49,150 nt of DNA from Microscillaceae bacterium (GCA_012031215.1 JAAUUB010000008.1:1-49150), one strand, 5' to 3'. Positions 27,269 to 38,635 are shown, counted from the stretch's first letter. Program-made: numbers and translations. The notes: generated by a model not told the origin, from the sequence alone.

Positions 27269-30200
27269 CTAGCCCCGATGAATTTTAATCTGGCTTCCAT
27301 TCTTGCCCTTGATGACCTCGAGGCGGCTAGCCGCAATTCTTTCTTTTAGCTCCGCCACGTGCGAAATAATGCCCACCAGGCGATGCTCACCGTCCAGGTT
27401 CATCAACGTGGCGATGGCCAAATCCAGGGTTTCGCTGTCCAGGGTTCCAAATCCTTCGTCTATGAACATGGCATCCAGGCGCAGCCCCCCCGCATTGGCG
27501 GTGGCCACATCGGCCAGCCCCAGGGCCAGGGCCAGGGAGGTGAAGAAAGTCTCTCCTCCCGACAAGCTGTTCACGGGGCGTTCCTTGCCGCTGTGGTTAT
27601 CAAAAACGGCCAATTCCAGGCCCTTTTTTCCTCCGCCTTTCACTTCTTCGCTACGAAAAAGCTGATAGCGGTCTTGCGAAAGCCGGGCCAGCCGGCGATT
27701 GGCATATTCTATCACTTCATCTAAAAATACCGAGATGACATAGGTCTGAAACTTTTGCTTTAAGGCGTTATCGCCATTGGCCAGGGCAAAGAGGGAAAGC
27801 GTATGACTGGCTTCCGCCTGTAGCTGTTCCAGGGCGACCTGGGTGCTGAGAAGGCGGTCCAGCCGATTTTCAAAATCCTGGATTTGGGTGCTGAGCGTAG
27901 TAATCAGGGCTTTATGTTGCTCTAAGGCCTCGGTTTTGAGATTTTTATCCTGCTCCAAAGCCTGCAACTGAGGGGGCATTTGCGTCCCAATCTTTTTGAT
28001 GATTTGGTCCAGACGGTCTTGCCAGCGGCGGTGTTCATCGTTCCAGCGGTCAATGTGTGCTTGAAGGGCTTCGCGGGCCTGCTTTTCACGAAGGGCCGCT
28101 TGCAGTGCTTTTTGGTCTTTAAAGCCCCGTTTTTTAAGTTCGCGCAAGATTTTTTTCTCTATGTCTTCCTGTTTTGATTTTAGCTGGGCCAGGATTTTCT
28201 CATTTTCTTTTTTGACGGCTTCCTGGGTTTTGATGCCATCTTCTCCCTCTTTTTGGGCAGCTTGGAGTTGCTCCATCGCTTTTTGGTAGATTTCTAGCTC
28301 TTTGAGGAGGCGGGCGAGGGCTTTCTCCAAGGCCCTTTCCTGGGCATATTCTTTGGGCAAATGGTCATTTAAGGCTTTCCAATTGGCTTGGGCTTGCATA
28401 AAGGCCTCTTTTTCGGCATCCAGTTGGGGGCGAAGCACCTGGCTTTGGGCTTGCCATTCCTCGGTTTGCTGCTTGAGGCGGGCCATCTGCGCGCGGAGTT
28501 GCTGCCCCTCGGCATTGGCCTGCCGGGCTTGGGCAAGGGCCTTTTTTTGCGCTTCGTATTCGGCCTGAAATACCTCCTCGGGCAAATCTTTTTTGTCTTT
28601 GAGCTGTTCGGTCTGGACTTTGCCTTCGGCGGCTATTTTATCGAGCTCGCGCCGGGCTTTTTGGCAAAGGTCTTTGGCGGCTTCGTACTGGGCTTCGGCC
28701 TGGTCGCGGGCGCCTTGGCCTGGCTGAGCTGGGCATCACTCACGGTACTTGGTTCCTGAGGGGCCAATTGGGGGTGGGTGGTACTGCCACAGACGGGGGC
28801 AGGCCTGCCGGGGGTTTTCCCGGAGTTGGTTGGCCAATACCCAAGCCTGGCTTTTTCGCCATAGGGCATCGAGGCGGTCATAGGCTTGTGATTTTTGCGT
28901 CCGTTCTTCGCCAGTTTTTTCTTGATGGTCCTGGGCTTTTTTAAATTCTTTATCCAATTCTCGGTACTTTTCCCGGAGCTCATTGACAAGCTGGCGGCGT
29001 GCTTGCCATTCGGTATATTCCTGCACTTCTTTGGCCAGCAGGGCTTCTTGTTGGGCCAGTTCTGTAAGTTTCTCGATTTGAGGTCCCAATTGTTGGTCTA
29101 GCTGGTCTTGGGCTTGTTGCCGTTTTTTCTCGATTTGTTCAGACTGGGTCTTGAGATTTGAAAACCGGGCCTCAGCCTTTTCTTTTTTCTCGGCCATGGC
29201 TTCGCGCTCCTGGTATTTGGGCAGGTATTGCTCAAGCCGGATAATTTCGGCTTTTCGGGCTTCAAATTCGGGCTTTTGCTTCTCAAGTTTTTTGAGTTCT
29301 TCCCCACTTTTACGAATTTTTTCGCGGTTAGCCCCCAGGCGGCTTTCAATGGTGAGGAGTTCGCGGTCTTTCTCCTCTATTTGCTGGTTTAGCTCCGAGA
29401 GGCTGTTGAGGTCGGGTCTTATTTCTTCGGCTTTTTCGGCCAGGCTAAGTTCTTCTCTGTGCCCCTCAACCCGGGCTTCCTCTTGGAGAAGCCGTTTTAA
29501 TTCGGCTTCAATCTGGGCTTTTTCCTGAAAAAGGGTGTCGGCTTGGGAAGCCTGCTCGAAAAGTGTTTGGGCTTTCTGGGCCGCCGTTTGCATTATTGGG
29601 CTCTGCGCTTTTAAAGCTGCCAACTGGGCCTGTTGCTGGCTGAGGGAGTTTTGTGCTTCGGCCAGCGAAGGCTGTTGCATGCCTTCCAATTGGGTCAGAA
29701 GACTTTGCTCCTGCTTTTCCAGTTTTTTTTTGTATTGTTTGGCATTTTCTTCCAGTTTGGCCGTGATTTTTTCGTAGAGTTCCACCCCAAAAAGCTGGGT
29801 AAGAATTTTTTCCTTGTCAGTAGTAGAAGCCAGGAGCAATTCCTGAAACCGACCCTGTGGCAGGATGACAATTTTTTTGAACTGATCTGCCGTAAAGCCC
29901 AGTAGTTCGGTGATTTTTTTGTCAATCTCCCCCACTTTGGTCAGCGGGGTGCTCACCTCGGCATAGCTTTGTTGGCTTTCATCCCAGGAGATTTCGGCAA
30001 AGACTTGCTTTTTGCTAATACTTTCTTTTTTCCCAGTGCTGAGACGGAGGCTTCTCTGGACTTTAAACGTGCGCGGGCCTTTTGGAAAATAAAGCTCACT
30101 TCGGTATCCGTGGATTTGTCGGCGTGGTCGGAACGCATGCCTTCACCGGAGCGGCTTCCCGTAGTTTCGCCATAGAGGGCATAGGTCATGGCATCAAAGA

Positions 30201-30330
30201 GCGTGGTTTTGCCGGCCCCGGTGGGCCCATGAATCAGAAAGAGGCGGTGGCCTTCAAATTTTCGAAAATCTACTACCTGTCGGTTGGCAAAAGCCCCAAA
30301 GGCCTGTATTTCTAATTGGATGGGTTTCAT
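27269..30330 (-). CDS. sbcC: Exonuclease subunit SbcC (three frame breaks)
   Basis: SbcC is the SMC-like ATPase of the SbcCD nuclease, which cleaves DNA hairpins and protein-blocked ends. Reconstructed length is about 1,020 residues. The N-terminal Walker A is HGPTGAGKTTLFDAMTYALYG, with ILPQGRFQELL. Two long coiled-coil arms flank the zinc hook CPVCGSTTHP. At the C-terminus are the signature SLSGGETFFTSLALALGLAD, Walker B LDAMFIDEGFGTLD and the switch His in GIISHVAEL. Breaks are at 30062-30067, the five-G run 28795-28799 (one base too many, destroying the hook Cys pair) and about 28711-28714. All key motifs are present once these are corrected. It sits 35 bp downstream of sbcD. Confidence 0.94.
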
Positions 30331-30365
30331 TGGGTAGGGAAATAAAGAGATTCAAGAGACAGAGA

Positions 30366-31544
30366 TTAAGATTGCCGTTGCAAATCCTTGGCGATTTCTT
30401 CCAGCACCTGCTTTTTGGCATTGTCCAGGGCTTGGCCCATAAAATGCTGATAAAAATCGGCAAATAAATCCACGGGGCTCATTGCCGATATCTTGGCTGT
30501 GTCTAGTTGGTTTTGGGGGCGCAGTTCTGGAAGCTCGACCCATCGCAGGCTGAGGGCATTGGGGTATTGCTGCTTGATGATGGGCATAGCATTCGGTACT
30601 ACTTGCGTATTATGGAGCCTGACCTCCAGGTAATCATCGGTTTGGGGCAATTCGGCGGCATCTTGCAAATAAAAAGTGCGATTTTCGATATAGCCTTCCA
30701 CGCGGCGCACCTGCCGCCGGGGCTGCAAGGGGAGTCGCTCGGCCCGCACAGGGCCCTGAAGGGGCAAATCAATGAGGAGCACAGATTTTTCGTAATCTGC
30801 CTCCGAAAAAGAGTATTTGAGCAAAGCGCCAGCATATTTCACTTTTCCATCTCCGAAGCTGAGGGGCTTGTGCAAATGTCCTAGGGCCGTATAATCAAAA
30901 AAATCAAACACCTCGGCGGGCACATAGGCGGCCCCTCCCACCGAGAGCTGGCGCTCTGAATCAGAATCTTCTCCCTGGGCTTCGGCTATATATGCATGGC
31001 CCACAAACACGGCCCGCTTGCCCGCCGGATGGTGGGCCTGGATATGATTCACTATCCAGCGCATTACGTCAGCGTGCGTTTCGAGCACCGGGAACGAGTC
31101 CTGGGCATAGGTTCGGCTAAGGACATAGCGCAGGGTTTCGGGCTCGGTATAAGGCAGGGGATAGAAATAGACCTCTCCCTGGTCATCGGCCAGTATGACG
31201 GGGGCAAGCGGCAACTCAAGGCTGCCACGAATATGCAGGCCTTGCTTTTGGAGCAGGTAAGCCCCAAAATGCAGTCGCTCCGGACTGTCGTGATTGCCGG
31301 CAATGGCAATGACTGGCGTTTTGTATTCCAGAATGATTTTGCTGAGGGCTTCATCAAAAAGTCGCACGGCCTCGGTGGGAGGCACCGAACGGTCATACAC
31401 ATCGCCCGCCAAAAGAAGCACCTCGGGCCGATGTACCTCCACATAGGCTACCAGTTGGTCAAGCACGTGTTTTTGGTCCTGCAGCAGGTTTTCGCCCAGG
31501 AAAGTTTTGCCCAAATGCCAGTCGGCGGTGTGCAATATTTTCAT
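30366..31544 (-). CDS. sbcD: Exonuclease subunit SbcD
   Basis: This 392-residue calcineurin-like metallophosphoesterase is the nuclease subunit of SbcCD. The five phosphoesterase motifs are visible: ADWHLGKTF, AGDVYDRSVPP, AGNHDSPERLH, FVGHAYIAEAQGE and LGHLHKPLSF, which together ligate two Mn ions. A C-terminal capping domain follows (RRVEGYIENRTFYL and onward). The gene is intact. It is the first gene of the sbcDC operon, in the order seen in many bacteria, and the protein works on the ATP-bound SbcC head. No clear promoter was found; TAAAATTA-type near matches lie at 31556-31563. Confidence 0.96.
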   Translation of the reverse strand: MKILHTADWHLGKTFLGENLLQDQKHVLDQLVAYVEVHRPEVLLLAGDVYDRSVPPTEAVRLFDEALSKIILEYKTPVIAIAGNHDSPERLHFGAYLLQKQGLHIRGSLELPLAPVILADDQGEVYFYPLPYTEPETLRYVLSRTYAQDSFPVLETHADVMRWIVNHIQAHHPAGKRAVFVGHAYIAEAQGEDSDSERQLSVGGAAYVPAEVFDFFDYTALGHLHKPLSFGDGKVKYAGALLKYSFSEADYEKSVLLIDLPLQGPVRAERLPLQPRRQVRRVEGYIENRTFYLQDAAELPQTDDYLEVRLHNTQVVPNAMPIIKQQYPNALSLRWVELPELRPQNQLDTAKISAMSPVDLFADFYQHFMGQALDNAKKQVLEEIAKDLQRQS

Positions 31545-31660
31545 TTGCTTGCCCGTAAAATTAAATGAATGGAGAATGCCTCAATACAAAAAACCCGGAA
31601 ATGCCGGAAAGTTTATTTGCCATCTTCTTTCTTTTATGCAATATTTTGGCCCATCAAGGC

Positions 31661-34600
31661 CTAACTGGCTATTTTGGATTTGACCCGCCGGTTAAAAGCG
31701 GTGGTAATGACTTTGAAAGATTCCCGAAAAACCTGATAATACAAAGTGGTGTAGAGCAATAAGGTCATCAGCCAAATCACGGCAATATTAAACCAAACTG
31801 TATCAAAATACTGCCCCAGAAAATGCTTGCGGGGTGCATAAAAATGGGTACGAAACTCAAACCAATGCTGCGGCTCAGGGTCAGTAAAGATGGGATAAAT
31901 TTTCTGAATCAGCTTGTCATTGATTTCTACAATACGCACTGGCTCGTTTTCACTCCTGACCAAGTCGGCCACGGCTTGGTTATGGTGTTTTTGGACCTGC
32001 CGCACAAAGGCATCGCGGGCGGCTTTGGTAGGGGTTTGGGTAGAGATGAGGCGGTCTTTGGCCTGGTCAGCCCGATTGTACTGGCGGATGTAGTGCTTGC
32101 GAACCTGCCCGAGGTAGTCTTTCACCTCTTCTACCAGTTCCAGATTTATCCGATCATTATTGAGTTTTCCCAAACCCTGAAAGCGGATGTGAGGGGTAAG
32201 GGATTGCTCGCGGAGGATTTCCTGGTGAAGCAAGCGAAGCTTGGCGTTCACGTTGGCCCGGATGGTATCGCTGGTGCTGTTATAATGATTGATACAATAG
32301 GCCAATTCTGATTCTAACTTTGGGATATAAAAAGTCTTTTTATATTCGGCGATGGCCCGCCGACGGTCATAGTCATAAAAAGCCGCTTCAAACTTGTTGT
32401 CTTTAAACTGGCTGACCATAATGGCTTCAAAAGCCCAGCGGGCGGTCATCAGTTCGCTGATAAAGGGCACTTTATTTTCGGAGGCCAGATGCGGGTTGAT
32501 ATCATCAAACTTGACTACGATGCCGCCCAGGATGAGCTGCGGGATGAGCAAAATCGGAATCAGGATATAGACCGTAATCACGGAGTTGAAAGTGGAAGAA
32601 ATGTTTAAACCCAGCATATTGGCAAAACAAGCCGTGCTGAAAAGAGCCGCCCAATAGGTAAAATGAAGCCCTTCTATTTCCAAAATCCAATTGCCAATCA
32701 GCACAAAGGCAAGCATTTGCAAGGCCGAAAGCCCAAACAAGATACTCACCTTGGAGAGCAAGTAACTGCTGCGACTGAGGTGCAAAAAGGCCTCCCGCTT
32801 GAGTATCTTGGCATCTTTGATGATTTCTTCGGCGCTGACTGTGAGCCCAATAAAAAGGGCGACGATGATACTCATAAAGATGTAAGCCGGAATATTCATA
32901 TTGTCGGCAAAGACATAGGTATTTTTTGCGAGGGAGTGATCCAGATGATAATAGCGCACAATATAAGACAATATCAGGGCCAGGGCAGGGGCCTCCAGCA
33001 AGCTGATGACCATATATTGGGTATTGCTGAACTTGGCCAGCAAATCGCGGCGGGCAAAGAGCCACCATTGCTGCCCGCGCCTCGGAATATCCAGGGTGCT
33101 TCGCAGGGCATCGCCCGTTTGGGGGTTTTCACTTCCGTTGCGGATGGCGTTCTTCGTAGTATTTGCGCCATTGCACCGGCGAAATTTTGCGCTGGCTGGT
33201 GTAGCGGCCATACTCATCCACGACCTTCGTCTCGATGATGTTAAAGATTTGCTCCGGGTTTACATTGCCGCAAGTCTGGCAAACGCCCTGGTCGCTGTTG
33301 ACCAGATTGGCCAGGGACTTAAAATAAGTAACGGCCTCTATCGGGTTGCCATAATAAATCTGATAGCCCCCCACATCCAGAATCAGGAGGCGGTCAAACA
33401 TTTTAAAAATATCGGAGGAGGGCTGGTGAATGACCACAAAAATCAGCTTGCCTTTGAGTGAAAGCTCTTTGAGTAAATCCAGAATATTTTCCGAATCGTT
33501 GGAAGAAAGCCCCGAAGTAGGCTCATCTACAAACATCACGGCGGGTTCGCGCAGGAGCTCCAGGCCTATGTTGAGGCGCTTGCGCTGGCCTCCGCTGATG
33601 GTTTTTTGTAAAACATTGCCCACTTTCAAATCAGCAATATCGCCCAGGCCCAGGCTTTGCAGCGTTTTATTGACCAGGCGGTGGATTTCTTCTTCGCTGT
33701 GGCGGCCAAAACAAAGCTTGGCGGCAAAATACATATTTTGAAAGACGCTCAGGTCCTCGATGAGCAAGTCGTCTTGGGGGACATAGCCAATCACGCCCTG
33801 GATTTTTTGCTTGTCTATTTCATCGTGGACATCTATCCCGTTAATCATCACCTGGCCCCCCACCGGGAGGGCATTGCCATTGAGCACATTGAGCAAGGTA
33901 GATTTGCCCGAGCCGCTGGCCCCCATAATGCCCACCAATCGCCCCGATTCCTCCTCAAGGTTGATATTGCGCAGGCCTATTTTGCCCCCTGGAAAGGTAT
34001 AGTACACGTGCTTGGCCGTGAAATGAATTTTACTCTTCTGGCCCGACTGCAAAAAGCGACTGACCACATCGCTGTAGTAAATCGGGGTAATCATTTCATT
34101 GCGAATCACCGAGCCATTTGAAAAGGTGTAAATATGATGGTCTTTGAGCAGCAAGCCGTTTAAAAAGGTGTTGGTATCCCCGGCAAAATATTTGAGCATA
34201 TACATCTCCACACTGGGAATGCGCAACACCCCGATAGTAGCTGAGAAACGAGATTTATAAATATGACGAATTTTGCTGTCCAGTTTGCGATTACTTATCA
34301 CCAAAATATTGCTCAAGCCCAGCCACAGGGCCTCTTCATCGGTTACAAAGGCTTTGATGATATTGTATTCGTGAATATCTACATTGAAGGCCTCGGCCAC
34401 ACTGTCAACAAATCGCCCTTCTTCTTCGCCGATATTGCCATCCACACTCACCAGCTCAAGCAGGTGAAACAAGACAATTATTTTTTGCTTCTGATTTAGT
34501 TCTACATTGATACGCTTGCAGATATTGACCGCTTCTATATTCCCCGCAATGGCAATTTCGGTGTATTCATTGAAGAGCTGAATAAAGGGCTGGGCGTAAT

Positions 34601-34724
34601 CTTCGTTGAGGCTTTCGTGGATAAAGCCATGAATTACCTCCCGCTCCGAAGCACTTATTTCCCCATCAATGGCCGCTGATATGGCCAAGAGCTGGATGAT
34701 AGATTTAAGAACGGGTTCACTCAT
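31661..34724 (-). CDS. TerB-ABC ATPase-permease fusion exporter (frameshifted)
   Basis: Two overlapping frames form one ~1,020-residue protein once the extra base near TT 33133-33134 is removed (ERHPQR then SENPQTGDALRST). The N-terminus is a TerB-like helical domain (AISAAIDGEISASEREVI, LELVSVDGNIGEEEGRFV). An ABCG-type ATPase follows, with Walker A GASGSGKST, signature ISGGQRKRLNIG, Walker B VMFVDEPTSGLSS and the H-loop VIHQPSSD. The ABC-2 permease comes last. It has about three helices (MVISLLEAPALALILSYIV, IFMSIIVALFIGLTVSAEE, LALL-like segments to LLIPQLILGGIVV), a ~250-residue extracytoplasmic insertion, and a final helix (FNIAVIWLMTLLLYTTLYY). The substrate is unknown. TerB domains sense membranes or metals in tellurite-resistance systems. 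Confidence 0.9.
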
Positions 34725-35139
34725 GGTCAGCTTTTTATTTTAGAGGAAATTTGCTTGCCTGGCCTGGAGCACAGTTTTTTTTGGGTTTATAATTTGATTT
34801 ATCACAATCCCGGAAAAGCTTCCCGGAATTTAAGTTCCTGCGCTGTCTTTCTTCCCAAGAGGAGAAGGAACCTGAATGTGGTCTGTTATTCCTGTCAAGG
34901 CTTGTCGGATGTTATTTTTCAAAACGAATAAAGACATACATCCGAACCATCCCTACCTTGACAGAGGTTTTGACAGTTACAATATTAGCAAAGAAACCTT
35001 AAATAAAAAAAAGGGCCTTTTGATAAGGAAAGGAATAGGTGAGTTGCTGACACAGCCCCCTAGCCTGGATGAGCAAAATAGAGTAGCAAATACTGTCTCT
35101 AAAAGCAGCCCCCTTAGCAAAAAGAAAAGAAAGGGCCAT
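34725..35139. other. 415-bp intergenic region with a long dyad
   Basis: This lies between the two ABC genes, both leftward. It contains an 8-bp direct repeat TCCCGGAA (34808-34815 and 34821-34828) and the interrupted palindrome at 34892-34964. A rightward open frame at 34876-35241 runs 100 bp into the downstream ABC gene and lacks coding character. I see no tRNA, clear promoter or intrinsic terminator here. Confidence 0.45.
34892..34964. repeat. Two-part inverted repeat (9 bp + 8 bp)
   Basis: CTGTCAAGG (34892-34900) and TCGGATGT (34905-34912) are followed by their complements in reverse order, ACATCCGA (34938-34945) and CCTTGACAG (34956-34964). Together they make a 17-bp stem interrupted by a 4/10-base internal loop and capped by a 25-base loop. 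It could be an RNA structure on either strand, a protein-binding dyad or the remnant of a small mobile element. Confidence 0.6.
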
Positions 35140-36051
35140 TTAGTCCGGCAAGAGTACTGCTTTTTCCGCTTCTTTAATCACATTGAAATATACATCTTCA
35201 AGGTCGGCTTCCGCAGGCTCAAAGGTAGCATCGGGTCTTAGCTCCGCATAGACTTTTATAATTACCTGTCCGCTCCCGGCAAAAAGCCGCGATGAAATGA
35301 CATTGTAGCGCTTTTGGTGGCTGGGCAGCTCGGCTTTGTCGATGTTTTTTTTCCAGACCTTGCCCTGGGCATCGGCAATGATTTGGGCCGGATGCCCGGT
35401 GAGCCGCACTTCTCCTTTGTGAATGATGGCCATTTGGTTGCAAAGATTGCTGACATCTTCCACGATATGGGTAGAGAGAATGACAATGATGTTTTGTCCT
35501 ACTTCGCTAAGCAGATTATGAAACCGGTTGCGCTCGGCCGGGTCCAGGCCTGCGGTAGGCTCATCCACAATCAAAATTTTGGGATTGCCTAAAAGTGCCT
35601 GGGCGATGCCAAACCTTTGTTTCATCCCTCCGGAGTAACCCCCCAGTTTTCGCTTCCGAACAGGGTATAGATTGGTTTGCTCAAGGAGGGCTTTGACAAT
35701 TTCGCGCCTCTGTTTGGGCTGGTGGATGCCTTTGAGGGCCGCAAAGTGGTCTAGCATCTCTTCGGCACTCATTCGGGGATATACTCCAAACTCCTGGGGC
35801 AAGTAGCCCAGCAATTGCCGCACCCGCATTTTTTCCTGCAATACATCGAGCCTCTCGGATTCACCTTCAAGATAGACCTCGCCCCGGTCGGCTTCTTGCA
35901 GAGTGGCCAGGGTACGCATCAAAGAGGATTTGCCTGCTCCGTTGGGGCCCAGTAAGCCAAACATCCCGGGAGCAATTTCCAGTGATACTTCATTGAGGGC
36001 CTGGGTGCCGTCCGCATAGGTCTTGGAGAGGTTATGAATGAGGAGTTTCAT
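35140..36051 (-). CDS. ABC transporter ATP-binding protein
   Basis: The start chosen is ATG 36051 (MKLLIHNLSKTYADG). The open frame extends upstream to 36285 but the added residues are not ABC-like and cross into the next gene. The 303-residue ATPase has Walker A LLGPNGAGKSSLMRTL, Q-loop GYLPQEFGVYP, signature GYSGGMKQRFGIA, Walker B ILIVDEPTAGLDP and H-loop ILSTHIVED. A C-terminal extension ends in LEDVYFNVIKEAEK. The D-loop and C-terminal LEDVYF are typical of ABC-2 type (lipid, drug or antibiotic) exporters of Bacteroidota. No permease lies next to it, because the TerB fusion carries its own, so the membrane partner must be encoded elsewhere. Confidence 0.93.
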   Translation of the reverse strand: MKLLIHNLSKTYADGTQALNEVSLEIAPGMFGLLGPNGAGKSSLMRTLATLQEADRGEVYLEGESERLDVLQEKMRVRQLLGYLPQEFGVYPRMSAEEMLDHFAALKGIHQPKQRREIVKALLEQTNLYPVRKRKLGGYSGGMKQRFGIAQALLGNPKILIVDEPTAGLDPAERNRFHNLLSEVGQNIIVILSTHIVEDVSNLCNQMAIIHKGEVRLTGHPAQIIADAQGKVWKKNIDKAELPSHQKRYNVISSRLFAGSGQVIIKVYAELRPDATFEPAEADLEDVYFNVIKEAEKAVLLPD

Positions 36052-36203
36052 GCCTTGTGATTGCTTTTGGGGTAATGGTCGCAAAAAAAGCGAATCTATT
36101 ACATTTTCGAAGCAAAACAGTTCGCCTTGCCAGAAAAAAAGCCCGGCTTTTCTATTAAACACCCCTTCAATTCCCCTGAAACCCCACCCTCCTTGGGCGA
36201 TTT

Positions 36204-38432
36204 TTAAGGATTGAGCAATATCTTGCGATGAAATATGGGTTGCCCAGGCACTTCTATTCGAAGCAGATACGTCCCGGGTGGCCATCCGCGTACATCAAGG
36301 GTGGCTTCCTTCCCGGCTTCTACCGCCATAGGCTTTCCAAGCATTTTTCCGGTTCCATCGCTCAGTTGCACCCGCATTGCTTCGTGATAGCGTAGATATA
36401 TAAAGCTGTCGGCAGGATTAGGAAAAACATACAGCCCGGGTATTTCGGTTTGGGCGGGGTCGGCAAAAAAGCCATCGGTTTGGTTGTAAGCAATCCGCAA
36501 ACCACCCGTAGCCAGGCCCACCACCAGGTCTGGTTTTTGGTCGCCGTTCAGGTCTCCCAGTGCCGGAAAAATGGCGGTGCCCAGGTTTTCTGGGATAAAA
36601 TCTTCCCGGGCCGCATTTTCAAAAATATCCATACTAGCCGTCCAGGTGGGAGCAGGCTGATGCCGGGCATTGGCATAAAAGCGCAATTTGCCGCCAGCGT
36701 CGCCCGTGAGCAAGTCTGAAAGACCATCCCCATCCAGGTCGGCCACGATAGGGGTGAGCAAGCGGGCAAAGGCATGGTTCTGAATCTGACCCATTCCTTC
36801 TTGCTGAAGCACAAAAGCCGTCCCGGTGTTTTCATAATAGGCCAAGCCCCCCAGGCGGCGGCCTACCAGCGCATCAAGGTCGCCATCTCCATCCCAATCA
36901 AAGAAATGGGGGAAATCACCCGCTTGCAAAGTAAGCGGCAGGTTTTCGCGTTGTTGGGGCTCAAATCGGAAAGCCTGCCCGCGCGGGGCCTGATTGGGAA
37001 AATACTGCACCTGGGTCTGGCCATTTTGGGTGAAGACCCAGCCTGCATCCAGGCTTTGGTCGCCGTTCAAATCCTGAAAAAAGAGCTTAAAGTCTTGGGC
37101 CAATTCTGCCGAAAGGCCAAGCCAGTCATCGTGCGTTTTTTCAAACACCGGGTTTTGGGCTGTGCCGGTATTCTCAAACCGCATCAGCCTTGCCACCAGT
37201 CTCCCCGCTTGTAGCCTGCCTTTTTGGCCCACAAACAAATCAAGGTCGCCATCGCCATCGTCATCGGCCAGGGCCGGAAAAGCCTGCTCTCCCACATCCA
37301 GCATCTGGGACTGTAGAAAATCCTGGCTTTGAAAAACAAAATCAGGGACCTGAGAATCGCTTTCATTTTTGTAGTACCAAACCGAATTTTCAAAATCAAT
37401 CTGATTGCCTTCATTCACAAAGAGATTGGGCGCGGCCAGTAAATCGGCCTTTCCATCGGCATCTACGTCTTCAAAAAATAAAGCCGGAAAGGTGCTGAAT
37501 TGCAAAGCTTTAGAATCGGGGAAAGCTGTACTTACAGACTCAAAGCGGGCTTTTTTGAGCGTACCGACATTGTACATCAGATAAACCTCCGGACAGGCCA
37601 CATCGCCAATCAGGGCATCCAGCAGGCCGTCGCCATTGACATCGTGCAGGGCCAGGGTAGAACCCACGTGCAGAATACGATTATCAGGGTTTCCCCCCCC
37701 GCCGCCATTGCCAGGCACCTCACATTCGTAGCCAAAGCTAAACGCTCCGCAAGTGGCCCCCTCTATCAGACCGCCCCAGCAACTGCTTTCCCGCCGAAAA
37801 ACCAGGTGCTCACGATTGCCAAATTGCTCCACACTTTCATTTTTATGCCACTCGAGCCAACTGCCTGTGGCAAAGTCAAAACTGACAATATCCAAATCAC
37901 CATCGCCATCTACATCGGCCAGAGCAGGCACATCCATGATATTGACTTGTAAATTAACCAGGCCACGATAGCCCTGGGTCATGAGTGGTTCTGCCACAAG
38001 CTGCCAGGCTGGGTATTGGCCGGCCAGGGTTTGGTTGCGAAACACCCGGATGCCCAGGTTGGTATGAGTGAAAATATCTTTGCGCCCGTCACCATCATAG
38101 TCGCGCAAGAGTATCCAGCCTTTCAGGTCGGTTGGGAAAAAATTTTCGTACTGAGGGGCATATTGATAGCGGGCCTGGCCATTGACCAGGAAAACGAGAA
38201 AAGTGTAAAGCTTGCCATTGCTACGGTCAAAAACTACCAAATCGGCTTTTCCGTCCTGGTTGAGGTCCAGGGTAGAAAATTGCGGGGCATTGAGCCCGCC
38301 AGCCCAGGCCAAATCCAGGGCTTGACCATTGATTTTTAAAGGAATTTGATTTTGCCAGGCAAAGCGAAGCGGCTGAGCCAGCAGCATTGGGCTGCTGACC
38401 AATAGCACGAGAAGGTAAAAAAAGGTTTTCAT
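36204..38432 (-). CDS. Secreted FG-GAP/VCBS repeat protein with type IX sorting domain
   Basis: The 742-residue protein begins with a signal peptide (MKTFFYLLVLLVSSPMLLAQ). It then carries at least seven FG-GAP/VCBS-type repeats marked by calcium-binding DxDxDG loops: LDLNQDGKADLV, DYDGDGRKDIF, DVDGDGDLDIV, DVNGDGLLDAL, DVDADGKADLL, DDDGDGDLDLF and DWDGDGDLDALV. Such repeats build a beta-propeller, often in adhesins or extracellular enzymes. The C-terminal ~75 residues (LYVFPNPADSFIYL ... GTYLLRIEVPGQPIFHRKIL) form a type A T9SS C-terminal sorting domain, so export should be by the type IX secretion system with attachment at the cell surface. A second repeat region could mediate ligand binding. 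Divergent from the glycosyltransferase. Confidence 0.93.
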   Translation of the reverse strand: MKTFFYLLVLLVSSPMLLAQPLRFAWQNQIPLKINGQALDLAWAGGLNAPQFSTLDLNQDGKADLVVFDRSNGKLYTFLVFLVNGQARYQYAPQYENFFPTDLKGWILLRDYDGDGRKDIFTHTNLGIRVFRNQTLAGQYPAWQLVAEPLMTQGYRGLVNLQVNIMDVPALADVDGDGDLDIVSFDFATGSWLEWHKNESVEQFGNREHLVFRRESSCWGGLIEGATCGAFSFGYECEVPGNGGGGGNPDNRILHVGSTLALHDVNGDGLLDALIGDVACPEVYLMYNVGTLKKARFESVSTAFPDSKALQFSTFPALFFEDVDADGKADLLAAPNLFVNEGNQIDFENSVWYYKNESDSQVPDFVFQSQDFLQSQMLDVGEQAFPALADDDGDGDLDLFVGQKGRLQAGRLVARLMRFENTGTAQNPVFEKTHDDWLGLSAELAQDFKLFFQDLNGDQSLDAGWVFTQNGQTQVQYFPNQAPRGQAFRFEPQQRENLPLTLQAGDFPHFFDWDGDGDLDALVGRRLGGLAYYENTGTAFVLQQEGMGQIQNHAFARLLTPIVADLDGDGLSDLLTGDAGGKLRFYANARHQPAPTWTASMDIFENAAREDFIPENLGTAIFPALGDLNGDQKPDLVVGLATGGLRIAYNQTDGFFADPAQTEIPGLYVFPNPADSFIYLRYHEAMRVQLSDGTGKMLGKPMAVEAGKEATLDVRGWPPGTYLLRIEVPGQPIFHRKILLNP

Positions 38433-38635
38433 GCGAAAGATGGTTTAAAAAATGGCTTAAACTACATGATGAATGGATGGAAGTGAGTAGTAGTAAAATC
38501 CGGGTATTGCCCTCATAACAAGGCACTGGAAAAAAAAGTTAGCTTTCCTGGCTTATCAAACACCCTTTTTGTTTGGTAAAACATCTTTGCCCGCCTATTT
38601 TGCGCTCCTTATTCATTTTGAACATTTATTAAAGC

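Noticed and set aside
34876-35241. 121-residue rightward frame in the ABC intergenic region
   Set aside because: It overlaps the downstream ABC gene by 100 bp, spans the palindrome, and has low-complexity Lys-rich sequence without domains.
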